From NCBI GenBank assembly GCA_002420145.1, contig DIHL01000055.1, positions 34,913-98,912 on the forward strand: 64,000 nucleotides of DNA, given 5' to 3'. The stretch is from Bacteroidetes bacterium UBA5697 (lineage in GTDB: Bacteria; Bacteroidota; Bacteroidia; B-17B0; Aurantibacillaceae). The position numbers and the translations under genes were made by a program. The notes below the pieces were generated by a model. That model ran no database searches. It saw only the letters and a list, made by a program, of their open reading frames with translations, and was not told the origin of the DNA. Each line of letters begins with the position of its first letter. The stretch's first letter is position 1. Positions 50,451 to 58,702 of this stretch are shown one piece after another.

Positions 50451-51985
50451 AATGAATTTTTATAATTAGCAATAAACGATTGCCATTCTTCTAATAATTT
50501 ACCTTTTAATACTCTTGGAAATTTATGAGCCGAACCTAATTTACCTTTTGTTGCCATAAAATCAATAAAAGCATCATCTGGTAACACTTTCACATAAACA
50601 TCTTTTAAAGCAGCAATTCTTTCCGTTCGATAATCATCATTAATTTCCTTTAAATGAAAATCTAATCTTTCTTTGATAGATTCTTCTGAGACTTTTTTAT
50701 TTGAGCCAACATACCATTGATGTGCAAATAAGGTTCCGTGAGGAACACCAGCTACAGCAAATTCATTTAACTCAATTTTTAAATCATCAGCCGTGAGTTT
50801 AATGGCACGACTCATATTCTCTACCGATAAATGTTCGCCGCATAAACTTAAATAATGTTTAGTACGACCTGTAATCACAATTTCGGCATGCTCTAAATCT
50901 GTAAATCGAACAGTATCTCCAATTAAATAACGCCAAGCGCCCGAGCAAGAAGTTAAAAGCAAGGCATAATCTTTTCCTAACTCTACATCTTTAATTGTTA
51001 AAGCAGTCGCACCAGGTTTCATATTTCCATCCGAATCAAAATTTTCTTCATTAAAAGGAACGAACTCATAAAAAATGCCATTGTCTAACAACATGCGCAT
51101 TCCTTGAGATGGATTTGGTCTTTCTTGATAAGCAATTAATCCCTCTGATGCTAAATAAGTATCTGAGAATATTAAAGGGAATGCCGTTAACTTTGCTATA
51201 CTTTTTCTATAAGGTTCGATAGAAACACCTGCATGAACATAAGCTCTCAAATTTGGCCAAATATCATGAATGGTATCTACTTTATAATGTTCAATTACTC
51301 GTTCCATTAAAATTTGAACCCAAGCTGGCACACCAACAATAACTCCAATATCCCAATCCTTTGCGTTTTTTACAATCTCAGCTAATTTAGTTTCCCAATC
51401 TCTATATTTAGAAATTGTTTTTCCTGGTTTATAAAAATGTTGAAACCAAACGGGAATATTGGCCGCTGTAATACCACTCAAATCACCAGAATAATGACTT
51501 CCATTAAAATCTAACAATGTACTTCCACCAATCATTAGCATTCCTTTAGAAAAATGCTCTTTTGGAAAATCATAATTAGCTTGCGCAACCAATTGTCTAA
51601 TGCTTCCTCTTTTAAATGCTTTCAACATTTCTTTAGTAACAGGAATATATTTACTGGCTGCTTCAGAAGTACCAGAACTTAATGCGAAATATTTTATATG
51701 ATTTGGCCAACACACATAAGGTTCTCCTTTATGAGCTCTATACCACCACTCTTTGTAAATGCTACTATAGTCGTACATCTTTACTGTAGCTTGAAATCCT
51801 TCGATAGGATTTTTTTGCTGCAATAATTTTGTAAAATGAAAGTGTTCCCCAAAAGCTGTATGCTCCGCTTTTGTCATCAGTTTTTTTAAAACCTTTATTT
51901 GCTGAGCATAATAGTTAGTTTTTTTAGGAATTTTATTTCCCAATTTAACTGCACCTTTTAATATAGAATCAATTATAGTAGCCAT
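50447..51985 (-). CDS. GH3 auxin-responsive promoter family protein (acyl-adenylating)
   Basis: A 512-residue ANL-type enzyme related to plant GH3 acyl-acid-amido synthetases. Diagnostic blocks are FALSSGTSEAASKYIPVTKE (phosphate-binding Ser/Gly/Thr motif), FSDTYLASEGLIAYQ, YALLLTSCSGAWRYLIGDTV and VITGRTKHYLSLCGEHLSVE. In plants the family joins amino acids to hormones. In Bacteroidota the acyl substrate is unknown, and coupling of a fatty or aromatic acid to an amine is likely. It leads a run overlapping LysE, and the M42 peptidase is upstream across a repeat-bearing 49-nt gap. Confidence 0.9.
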   Translation of the reverse strand: MATIIDSILKGAVKLGNKIPKKTNYYAQQIKVLKKLMTKAEHTAFGEHFHFTKLLQQKNPIEGFQATVKMYDYSSIYKEWWYRAHKGEPYVCWPNHIKYFALSSGTSEAASKYIPVTKEMLKAFKRGSIRQLVAQANYDFPKEHFSKGMLMIGGSTLLDFNGSHYSGDLSGITAANIPVWFQHFYKPGKTISKYRDWETKLAEIVKNAKDWDIGVIVGVPAWVQILMERVIEHYKVDTIHDIWPNLRAYVHAGVSIEPYRKSIAKLTAFPLIFSDTYLASEGLIAYQERPNPSQGMRMLLDNGIFYEFVPFNEENFDSDGNMKPGATALTIKDVELGKDYALLLTSCSGAWRYLIGDTVRFTDLEHAEIVITGRTKHYLSLCGEHLSVENMSRAIKLTADDLKIELNEFAVAGVPHGTLFAHQWYVGSNKKVSEESIKERLDFHLKEINDDYRTERIAALKDVYVKVLPDDAFIDFMATKGKLGSAHKFPRVLKGKLLEEWQSFIANYKNSF

Positions 51986-51990
51986 TTTAT

Positions 51991-52025
51991 TAATTAGTCA
52001 ATTTGACAATGTGTCAATTTGAAAA
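51991..52025. repeat. Gene-less copy of the four-helix-bundle inverted repeat
   Basis: This stretch begins taattagtcaatttgac, nearly the same as 39531-39547 beside the four-helix-bundle gene, and then mirrors itself (tgtcaattt at 52012-52020). It lies between the M42 peptidase and GH3 genes. It could be a palindromic relic, an empty site or a minimal mobile form. Confidence 0.6.
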
Positions 52026-52034
52026 TGAAACAGA

Positions 52035-53141
52035 TTATTTTAAATAACGGAAATCGTGGTTGTTTTTAATATTTTTCAATGAAGCAATTATTAACTTAAT
52101 TACATTTTCCACATCATCTTTATGAACACTTTCAACAGTTGTATGCATATAACGTAAAGGCAACGAAATTAATGCAGATGGCACGCCATCATTACTAAAT
52201 GCAATAGCATCTGTATCTGTACCCGTTACTCTGCTTGCTGCCTGACGTTGGAAATTAATTTTGTTTTTTGTAGCCGCATCAATAATTACTTTTAATAAAT
52301 TATTATGAACTGCCGGACCGTATGATAAAACAGGACCTTTGCCACAAGCTAAATCACCACTAGTAATTTTATTCATCATAGGCGTTTGTGTATCATGACA
52401 CACATCTGTAACAATAGCAGCATTTGGTTTTATTTTATGAGCAATCATCGTGGCACCATTTAAACCAACCTCTTCTTGCACAGCATTAACGATATACAAA
52501 CCAAAAGGCAGTTTAGTTTTGCTTTCTTTTAATAAACGAGCAACTTCAGCAATCATAAAACCACCTACTCTATTATCCAAAGCTCTACCAACAAAATAAC
52601 GATCATTCAAAACCATAAACTCATCATCGTATGTTACTACGCATCCAACATGAACACCAAGCTCTTCCACTTCTTTATCGCTCTTGCAACCTAAGTCTAA
52701 GAAAATATTTTTTAAAGTAGGTGTCTCTTCTTTAGCAGCATCACGCACATGAATGGCAGGCCAACCAAAAATTCCTTTTACAATTCCTTTATCCGTAAAA
52801 ATATTGACGCGTTTAGATGGTGCAATTTGATGATCACTTCCTCCATTTCGACGCAAATAAATAAAGCCATCTTTAGTGATGTAATGCACAAACCAAGAAA
52901 TTTCATCGGCATGTGCTTCAATAATTACTTTGTATGGAGCATCTGGATTTACAATTCCAACTACTGTTCCATAATTGTCTACATAATGCTCATCTATATA
53001 TGGCTTAATGTAATTTAACCACATTTTCTGTCCTGCACTTTCAAAACCAGTTGGTGAAGGATTGTTTAAATAGTCTTTTAAAAACGTTAAAGAATTTTGA
53101 GTAAAAATGCTTTTCTCTTTTTTAGCTGCTTTCTTTGCCAT
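52035..53141 (-). CDS. M42 family metallopeptidase
   Basis: A 368-residue cytoplasmic di-zinc aminopeptidase of the M42 (PepA/tetrahedral TET) family. Metal and catalytic segments are IIEAHADEISWFVHYI, GRALDNRVGGFMIAEV, VNAVQEEVGLNGATMIAHKI and IVTDVCHDTQTPM, with the last His in LRYMHTTVESVHKDDVEN. It begins with a basic MAKKAAKKEKS tail. It likely trims peptides or acts as a deblocking aminopeptidase. It is the first gene of the eleven-gene minus-strand run ending at 43759. Confidence 0.93.
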   Translation of the reverse strand: MAKKAAKKEKSIFTQNSLTFLKDYLNNPSPTGFESAGQKMWLNYIKPYIDEHYVDNYGTVVGIVNPDAPYKVIIEAHADEISWFVHYITKDGFIYLRRNGGSDHQIAPSKRVNIFTDKGIVKGIFGWPAIHVRDAAKEETPTLKNIFLDLGCKSDKEVEELGVHVGCVVTYDDEFMVLNDRYFVGRALDNRVGGFMIAEVARLLKESKTKLPFGLYIVNAVQEEVGLNGATMIAHKIKPNAAIVTDVCHDTQTPMMNKITSGDLACGKGPVLSYGPAVHNNLLKVIIDAATKNKINFQRQAASRVTGTDTDAIAFSNDGVPSALISLPLRYMHTTVESVHKDDVENVIKLIIASLKNIKNNHDFRYLK

Positions 53142-53257
53142 ATCTTGAGTTTATATAGGTTTTAAATATATTAAAAATTGGGGATTTTTGAGATTTTTTT
53201 TTGAACTATTTTAGGTAAAAGATAGCTGAGAAATATCATTATTTATTTGAATAAACC

Positions 53258-53265
53258 TATATTTG
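53258..53265 (+). promoter_or_regulatory. Candidate -7 box for rnhA
   Basis: TATATTTG matches TAnnTTTG exactly. It is 7 nt before the rnhA ATG, which would leave a very short or absent 5' leader. No TTG was found at a proper -33 distance. Confidence 0.45.
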
Positions 53266-53272
53266 AAAACTG

Positions 53273-53740
53273 ATGAATAGCGATGTAATTGAAATATATA
53301 CAGATGGCGCCTGTAGCGGTAATCCTGGGCCTGGCGGACTTGGCATTGTAATGAAATATAAAGACCAACGCAAAGAATTAGCATATGGATTTAAACTTAC
53401 TACAAATAATAGAATGGAATTGATTGCCATTATTGTAGCGCTTGAATCCTTAAAAAAAGAAAACTCAAATGTGGTAGTTTATTCTGATTCAAAATATGTT
53501 GTTGATTCTATTAATTTAGGTTGGGTATATGGTTGGGTAAAAAAAGGTTTTAAAGACAAAGCTAATCCCGATTTATGGAAACGTTTTTTAGAGATTCAAA
53601 AAAAACACAACATTAAATTTGTGTGGGTAAAAGGTCATGCATCTAATAAAGAAAATAACCGCTGCGATGAACTAGCAGTAGCAGCAAGCAAAAGCAAACA
53701 TTTGTTGATTGATGAAGGTTATGAGTTGAGTAAAAAATAA
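53273..53740 (+). CDS. rnhA: Ribonuclease HI
   Basis: Cleaves RNA in RNA-DNA hybrids, 155 residues. The catalytic carboxylates are Asp11 (IYTDGACSGNPGPGG), Glu49 (NNRMELIA), Asp72 (YSDSKYVVDS) and Asp132 (NNRCDELA), with His122 in KGHASN. The basic handle KKGFKDKANPDLW is present. It stands alone on the plus strand between two minus-strand units. Confidence 0.97.
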   Translation: MNSDVIEIYTDGACSGNPGPGGLGIVMKYKDQRKELAYGFKLTTNNRMELIAIIVALESLKKENSNVVVYSDSKYVVDSINLGWVYGWVKKGFKDKANPDLWKRFLEIQKKHNIKFVWVKGHASNKENNRCDELAVAASKSKHLLIDEGYELSKK

Positions 53741-53778
53741 ATCTTTTAGATTAAAAAGCTGAAAGACCTTTTTGAACT

Positions 53779-54321
53779 TTAAATCTTATACCCAATTTTA
53801 TTTCTCTCTTTCTTCACGCTAGAGCTTGATTCTTTTTTCTCGAGCAACTCATCTAAATACCTAAAAACAATCTCCATATTTTTATCCTGATTATCGAGTT
53901 TGTTTTTAATTTTTTCAATATCTAAACGTAAATCCGTGTTATCTGCTAACATTTGACGAATTCTAGTAAAAATTCTCATGATTTGAATATTAACGGCAAT
54001 AGCTCTATCGCTATTTAAAATTCCAGATAACATAGCTACACCTTGCTCTGTAAAAACGTAAGGCAATTTTCTTTTACCGCCCCAACTTGATATTCCATTT
54101 TGGAACATCAAGTTTTTAAATTCTATTTCAGTTAATTGGAACATAAAATCACTTGGAAATCTCTTAATATTTCTACTAACTGACTTATTTAAGTTACCAG
54201 TTGTAACCTGATAAAGTTCCGCTAAATCACTGTCTAGCATTACTTTTTGATTTCGAATAAGATAAATCTTATTCATCACTAATTCGTCTGGAACTGTTAA
54301 TGTATTTTCTTTTTCGCACAT
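53779..54321 (-). CDS. ORF6N domain protein
   Basis: A 180-residue DNA-binding protein of the ORF6N/KilA-N type found in phages and as dispersed genes in Bacteroidota. The domain (about 15-105) reads NKIYLIRNQKVMLDSDLAEL, YQVTTGNLNKSVSRNIKRFP and PYVFTEQGVAMLSGILNSDR. It is followed by a coiled-coil segment (about 125-165) and a Ser/Lys-rich tail. It probably arose from a phage antirepressor or regulator. A 19-nt palindrome 58 nt upstream recurs at 5133, so these may be its binding sites. The flanking genes are ordinary, with no other phage genes. Confidence 0.9.
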   Translation of the reverse strand: MCEKENTLTVPDELVMNKIYLIRNQKVMLDSDLAELYQVTTGNLNKSVSRNIKRFPSDFMFQLTEIEFKNLMFQNGISSWGGKRKLPYVFTEQGVAMLSGILNSDRAIAVNIQIMRIFTRIRQMLADNTDLRLDIEKIKNKLDNQDKNMEIVFRYLDELLEKKESSSSVKKERNKIGYKI

Positions 54322-54378
54322 CTTATTATTCTCTCTACAAAATATATTGCAAGATTAAATAATTTAAGCATAGACTTC

Positions 54379-54397
54379 TGCTATAAATTGTAGCATT
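54379..54397. promoter_or_regulatory. 19-nt palindrome upstream of the ORF6N gene
   Basis: The sequence tgctataaattgtagcatt has inverted arms tgcta/tagca. It is identical to 5133-5151. Its position, 58 nt before the ORF6N start and 22 nt beyond the end of the VOC gene, fits an operator or a small mobile palindrome. Confidence 0.55.
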
Positions 54398-54418
54398 TTA
54401 AGAAAATATAAATAGGGA

Positions 54419-54817
54419 TTATATTACTAGGCTTTTCTTTGCAAATGCAATGATATTTCCGTCAAAGTCAGCAACATAACCAACAGTATCTCCCCAATCT
54501 CGTGGATGAATTTCACTAACTTTTTTTGCACCTAATTCAATCGCTAATTCAAACAGTTCTTCCATTTGTTCAGACACTAAATACAATTCGCATCTTGGAA
54601 CACCATTAGCAGTAATAGGTTGAGGCATCATAGGACTAATAATTTTTGCAATTCCCTTCTCAGGCATTAAGCCTAATTTAAAATTATCGGCAAGTGTAAA
54701 CTCTGTCATGCCAGGAACATGTAAACTAGGATCTTCTTTTAAAATAGCAGAATAAAAATCTTTGCTTTTTTCTTGATTAGAGACATATAATATGATTTCA
54801 AAAAGACTAAAAATCAT
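54419..54817 (-). CDS. VOC family (glyoxalase/bleomycin-resistance-like) protein
   Basis: A 132-residue VOC-fold protein with two beta-alpha-beta-beta-beta units. SLFEIILYVSNQEKSKDFYS is the first strand-helix and RDWGDTVGYVADFDGNIIAFAKK is the end of the second unit, with Asp/Glu at typical metal positions. Such proteins are lyases, dioxygenase-like or antibiotic-binding, and no substrate can be assigned. It is 11 nt downstream of the FMN reductase on the same strand. Confidence 0.87.
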   Translation of the reverse strand: MIFSLFEIILYVSNQEKSKDFYSAILKEDPSLHVPGMTEFTLADNFKLGLMPEKGIAKIISPMMPQPITANGVPRCELYLVSEQMEELFELAIELGAKKVSEIHPRDWGDTVGYVADFDGNIIAFAKKSLVI

Positions 54818-54828
54818 TTAATTGGGAT

Positions 54829-55356
54829 TTAAAATTTCAAAAAGCCATCTAACTGCATGTCGATTACTTTAACCGTATCAGCATCCACTAAATTACCAGC
54901 AGCATCCATTAAAGTATCTACCCTACTAATTGGTAATTTATTATGATAAACATTGATTTTTAAGTAATTCAAAATATTAGTCAAATGCTCCATTCCTCGT
55001 AAATTACCTGCTCTACCTGTTGAAACACCCACTAAACAGGCTTTGTTTTCCATCCATAGGCGTGGAGGAATAGCATCTAAAAACACTTTTAAAATGCCTG
55101 CAAAACTGCCATTATACTCAGGGGCAATAAATATAAATTTAGATTGCTTGTCAACGTATGTATCTATAATTTTTTGAAATCCTTCTGAGCGTTTTCCATA
55201 CAAATCCGTATGCAAAACCGATTCAGGCAAATCCTTTAAGCTAAATAGCTCAACATCAACACCTTTACTCTTTAAAACTGATTTATAATAATTGGCTACT
55301 TTTTCAGTGTTACTATCAACTCTGTTAGTTGCCGATATGATTGTAATTGAATGCAT
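54829..55356 (-). CDS. NADPH-dependent FMN reductase family protein
   Basis: A 175-residue flavodoxin-like oxidoreductase. The start TIISATNRVDSNTEKVANYY is a phosphate-binding loop for FMN, then FIAPEYNGSFAGILKVFLDA and CLVGVSTGRAGNLRGMEHL follow. Relatives reduce azo dyes, quinones, chromate or FMN with NAD(P)H. It is cotranscribed with the VOC gene and points away from the UPF0173 hydrolase. Confidence 0.9.
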   Translation of the reverse strand: MHSITIISATNRVDSNTEKVANYYKSVLKSKGVDVELFSLKDLPESVLHTDLYGKRSEGFQKIIDTYVDKQSKFIFIAPEYNGSFAGILKVFLDAIPPRLWMENKACLVGVSTGRAGNLRGMEHLTNILNYLKINVYHNKLPISRVDTLMDAAGNLVDADTVKVIDMQLDGFLKF

Positions 55357-55476
55357 TATATTATTAACATTTTGGCGAAGTTATGAATTTTACTGTTAAA
55401 AACTAAAAACAGATAAAACCCTGAAATAGTTTAAATTTACGGGTACAATAAGTACTATTTTTTGAATTTTTAGGTA

Positions 55477-56160
55477 ATGAATATAACATATTACGGTCAT
55501 TCTTGTTTTGGAGTAGAGGTTAACGGGAAAAATTTATTATTTGACCCATTTATTACTCCAAATGAGTTAGCCAAAAACATTGACGCTACAATAGTAAAAG
55601 CAGATTATATATTAATTTCTCACGGACACGAAGACCACATTGCAGATGCCATCTCTATAGCCAAAAGAACAAATGCACTGGTAATTTGTAATTATGAGAT
55701 ATATGTATGGCTAAAAAACAAAGGCGTTGAAAACATTCATCCTATGAATACTGGAGGGAAGAAGGCATTTGATTTTGGGTCTGTTAAATGTGTAAAAGCA
55801 GAACACAGCAGTAGCATGCCTGATGGAACGTATGGTGGAAATCCGATGGGATTTGTGATTGAAAGTACAGATAAAAACTTTTACTATGCTGGCGATACAG
55901 CATTGACATATGACATGAAATTGATTGGAAACTATCGCAAAATTGATTTTGCATTTTTACCAATTGGCGACAATTTTACAATGGGCGTTGATAATGCCAT
56001 TATTTGTTGCAAAGATTTCATCAATTGCGGAGATGTGATAGGAATGCATTACGATACGTTTGGTTACATAAAAATTAACCAAGAAGAAGCAAAACATAAA
56101 TTTAGTGTGCAAGGGAAAAAATTAACCCTTTTAGAAATAGGAGAAACGATTAGCAAATAA
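55477..56160 (+). CDS. UPF0173 metal-dependent hydrolase
   Basis: A 227-residue MBL-fold protein of the UPF0173 family. MNITYYGHSCFGVEVNGKNL is the typical start. The metal motif is ISHGHEDHIADA, with further His/Asp ligands in VKAEHSSSMPDGTYGG, YYAGDTALTYDMK and GMHYDTFGYIK. The natural substrate is not established for the family. It lies 4 nt before parA and probably shares its transcript. Confidence 0.9.
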   Translation: MNITYYGHSCFGVEVNGKNLLFDPFITPNELAKNIDATIVKADYILISHGHEDHIADAISIAKRTNALVICNYEIYVWLKNKGVENIHPMNTGGKKAFDFGSVKCVKAEHSSSMPDGTYGGNPMGFVIESTDKNFYYAGDTALTYDMKLIGNYRKIDFAFLPIGDNFTMGVDNAIICCKDFINCGDVIGMHYDTFGYIKINQEEAKHKFSVQGKKLTLLEIGETISK

Positions 56161-56164
56161 GAAC

Positions 56165-56998
56165 ATGGGAAAAATAATAGCAATAGCAAATCAAAAAGGT
56201 GGAGTTGGAAAAACAACATCGGCAATCAATTTAGCAGCATCATTAGCCGTTTTAGAATATAAAACCTTATTAGTTGACGCTGACCCTCAAGCCAATGCAA
56301 CATCAGGCGTAGGAATTGAACCAAAAAATGTAAAGTCGGGCTTGTATGAGTGCATCATTGACAACAAACACCCAAAAGAAGTTATCGTTGAAACTGAAAC
56401 TCCTAATTTATATTTATTACCAACCAATACAGATTTAGTTGCAATCGAACTTGAAATCGTGAATCTTCCAAACAGAGATTACATGATGAAAGCAGCTTTA
56501 AATAAAATTAAAGATGACTATGATTTCATTATCATTGATTGTTGTCCTTCTTTAGGTTTAACAGTAATTAATTCATTAGCTGCAGCTGATAGCGTAATTA
56601 TCCCCGTACAATGCGAATACTTCGCCTTAGAAGGAATGGGTAAATTATTGCAAACTATTAAATTGGTTCAAGCGCATATCAATACCGAATTAGATATTGA
56701 AGGAGTTTTATTAACGATGTATGACCCACGTTTAAAATTAGCAAACCAAGTGGTTGAAGAGGTGAAAATGCATTTCCAAAACATGGTGTTTAATACAATC
56801 GTACAACGTAATACTAAATTAGCAGAAGCACCTAGTCATGGTAAAACCATTATTATGCATGATGCTATTGGAAAAGGATCTGTTAACTATTTAAACTTAG
56901 CACGTGAAATTTTACAACGTAACGGCTTAACAAAAATTAGCGACGAAGATCGTACGATGACATTTACACAAGAAGAATCAGAATTTAACGAAGGATAA
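56165..56998 (+). CDS. parA: Chromosome partitioning ATPase ParA (Soj)
   Basis: Deviant Walker ATPase of 277 residues that moves or positions ParB-parS complexes along the nucleoid. MGKIIAIANQKGGVGKTTSA is the Walker A with the signature Lys (KGGVGKT). VDADPQANATSGVGI is the A' motif, and FIIIDCCPSLGLTVINSLAA is Walker B. VQCEYFALEGMGKLLQTI is typical of chromosomal ParA. The C-terminal tail (DRTMTFTQEESEFNEG) is acidic. It is followed by parB after an 87-nt spacer with inverted repeats. Confidence 0.97.
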   Translation: MGKIIAIANQKGGVGKTTSAINLAASLAVLEYKTLLVDADPQANATSGVGIEPKNVKSGLYECIIDNKHPKEVIVETETPNLYLLPTNTDLVAIELEIVNLPNRDYMMKAALNKIKDDYDFIIIDCCPSLGLTVINSLAAADSVIIPVQCEYFALEGMGKLLQTIKLVQAHINTELDIEGVLLTMYDPRLKLANQVVEEVKMHFQNMVFNTIVQRNTKLAEAPSHGKTIIMHDAIGKGSVNYLNLAREILQRNGLTKISDEDRTMTFTQEESEFNEG

Positions 56999-57010
56999 AT
57001 AACAGTTATG

Positions 57011-57077
57011 AGTTATAAGTTATGAGTTTTGAGTTAATACTCTATCTCTCATCACTTATCACTCATCACTTATAACT
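57011..57077. repeat. Inverted repeat in the parA-parB spacer
   Basis: agttataagttatgagt at 57011-57027 pairs with 57061-57077 as an inverted repeat with one mismatch in 17. An inner gagt/actc hairpin lies at 57031-57042. The spacer is made almost wholly of gagt/ttat steps. The loop is 33 nt. This could be a REP-like unit or an mRNA structure between the two genes. Confidence 0.6.
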
Positions 57078-57085
57078 AAAAGAAG

Positions 57086-57982
57086 ATGAGTACAAATAAA
57101 AAACCAGCATTAGGAAGAGGATTAAGCGCATTGTTAGAAAATGCTAAAACAGATATCACAACTAAACAAAGTGGAGATGGCACGCCAGTGGTTGGCTCTA
57201 TCGCCATTATTAAAATTAAAAATATTGAAACCAATCCGTTTCAACCACGTACTAATTTCGAAGAAATTGCTTTACAAGAATTAGCAGATTCTATTAAACA
57301 ACATGGTATTATTCAACCAATCACCGTTCGTAAATTAGGTTATGATAAATACCAATTAATTTCTGGAGAGCGTCGTTTTAGAGCATCTCAATTAGCAGAG
57401 TTAACTGAGATTCCAGCATACATTCGTGTAGCTAACGACCAAGCGATGTTAGAAATGGGCTTAATTGAAAACATCCAACGTGAAGATTTAGATCCAATTG
57501 AAGTTTCGTTAAGCTACAAACGTTTAATTGATGAATGTAATATCACTCAAGAACAATTAAGCGAAAAAGTAAACAAACAACGTAGTACAGTAACAAACTT
57601 TTTACGTTTATTAAAATTACCAGCTGTAATTCAAAAAGCAGTTCGCGATAAAGATATTTCAATGGGCCATGCTCGTGCTTTATTAAGCATCGAAAATGAA
57701 GACAAACAATTAGCCATTTTTGCAATGGCTGTTGAAAATGAATTATCTGTTCGCCAAGTAGAAGAATTAGCACGTGGAGAAAAGTTAGCCTTCAAACCAA
57801 AAACCACTCGTGTAGAAAAACCCTTAACTATTGAGGATAAACAAATAGCAAAAAAATTAGAGAAAATTTTCAGTAAATCATTCGACTTTAAACGTAGTCC
57901 AAAGGGCGCTGGTTCTATTACTTTGAGCTTTAGTAACGATACAGAACTAGAGCATATTTTATCTTTTTTTGACATAAATTAA
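57086..57982 (+). CDS. parB: Chromosome partitioning protein ParB (Spo0J)
   Basis: CTP-dependent DNA clamp of 298 residues that loads at parS and interacts with ParA. It begins KKPALGRGLSALLEN, the typical N-terminal ParA-interaction peptide. The CTPase domain has NPFQPRTNFEEIALQELADS, the GERRFRA motif and ENIQREDLDPIE. The HTH part includes NITQEQLSEKVNKQRSTVTN and SMGHARALLSIE. A C-terminal dimerisation helix ends the protein. I did not find a full match to the usual parS consensus nearby. Confidence 0.97.
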   Translation: MSTNKKPALGRGLSALLENAKTDITTKQSGDGTPVVGSIAIIKIKNIETNPFQPRTNFEEIALQELADSIKQHGIIQPITVRKLGYDKYQLISGERRFRASQLAELTEIPAYIRVANDQAMLEMGLIENIQREDLDPIEVSLSYKRLIDECNITQEQLSEKVNKQRSTVTNFLRLLKLPAVIQKAVRDKDISMGHARALLSIENEDKQLAIFAMAVENELSVRQVEELARGEKLAFKPKTTRVEKPLTIEDKQIAKKLEKIFSKSFDFKRSPKGAGSITLSFSNDTELEHILSFFDIN

Positions 57983-57991
57983 CTAACCATT

Positions 57992-58032
57992 AATCACAAG
58001 AAATTACCTCACTAGTTTCTTGTGATTATTTT
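57992..58032 (+). terminator. Strong hairpin between parB and the DUF5683 gene
   Basis: A perfect 12-bp stem (57992-58003 with 58016-58027, aatcacaagaaa/tttcttgtgatt) and a 12-nt loop are followed by atttttg. It fits a terminator or attenuator 9 nt after parB and 8 nt before the GTG start of the next gene. Confidence 0.8.
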
Positions 58033-58039
58033 TGATTAG

Positions 58040-58624
58040 GTGAAAATTTCATTAGTATACATATCATTATTTTTAGTTTTTGTTTGCGCATCCGTTCAAG
58101 CTCAACAAAATGACTCGTTAAAAAAAGAAACATCTATAGATTCTACTAAAAGTAAGCGTGCCGTAAAAAAAGCGATTTATTCAAATGCTCGTAAAGCAAC
58201 CATTATGAGTGCATGTCTTCCAGGTTTAGGACAAATTTACAATCGTAAATACTGGAAAGCTCCAGTTATTTATGCTGCCCTTGGAGGATTAGGATATTGG
58301 GGTGTAACCAACCAAATTAAATACAAATACTATAGCGATAATTTAACAGCACTTCATGATGATGATGCTAATACGATTAACGAAACGTTATATAATAGCG
58401 ATCAGTTAGTAACTCAAAAAAGATATTATAGAAAATATAGAGATTATGCTATTATTGCTGGCGCTTTAGTTTATTTAATCAATATTATTGATGCAAATGT
58501 AGATGCGCATTTAAAAACATTTGATGTAAGCGATGATTTAAGCTTACAAGTAAATCCATATTCAAACTTTGATTACAATAATAAATTACAAGCAGGATTA
58601 TCTTTAAAATTAAAATTTAAGTAA
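58040..58624 (+). CDS. DUF5683 family exported membrane protein
   Basis: A 194-residue protein with a signal peptide (start GTG; MKISLVYISLFLVFVCASVQ, then AQQNDS). It then has the conserved ARKATIMSACLPGLGQIYNR block and YWKAPVIYAALGGLGYWGVT, typical of DUF5683 (TM2-like hydrophobic hairpin). A second hydrophobic segment is YAIIAGALVYLINIIDANVD. Its function is unknown. The order parA-parB-this-dapB-lepB is recurrent in Bacteroidota, suggesting a link to envelope growth. Confidence 0.9.
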   Translation: MKISLVYISLFLVFVCASVQAQQNDSLKKETSIDSTKSKRAVKKAIYSNARKATIMSACLPGLGQIYNRKYWKAPVIYAALGGLGYWGVTNQIKYKYYSDNLTALHDDDANTINETLYNSDQLVTQKRYYRKYRDYAIIAGALVYLINIIDANVDAHLKTFDVSDDLSLQVNPYSNFDYNNKLQAGLSLKLKFK

Positions 58625-58633
58625 GTCTCCACT

Positions 58634-58690
58634 AATCTCGCAGATTAACGCAGAAAATTTGTCTGTGGTATCAGCGAAATTCGCGGGACA
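58634..58690. repeat. REP-like palindromic stretch before dapB
   Basis: aatctcgcagatt (58634-58646) and gcgaaattcgc (58674-58684) are short hairpins, separated by an acgcag/ctgtgg section. Stretches of this type (cgcagatt-acgcaga...gcgggac) recur between genes in many Bacteroidota genomes as I recall. It fills the 78-nt gap between the DUF5683 gene and dapB. Confidence 0.5.
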
Positions 58691-58702
58691 TAAAAACAGA
58701 TT

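Noticed and set aside
54322..54418. Prophage region around the ORF6N gene
   Set aside because: No integrase, structural or lysis genes are nearby. The neighbours are ordinary metabolic genes.
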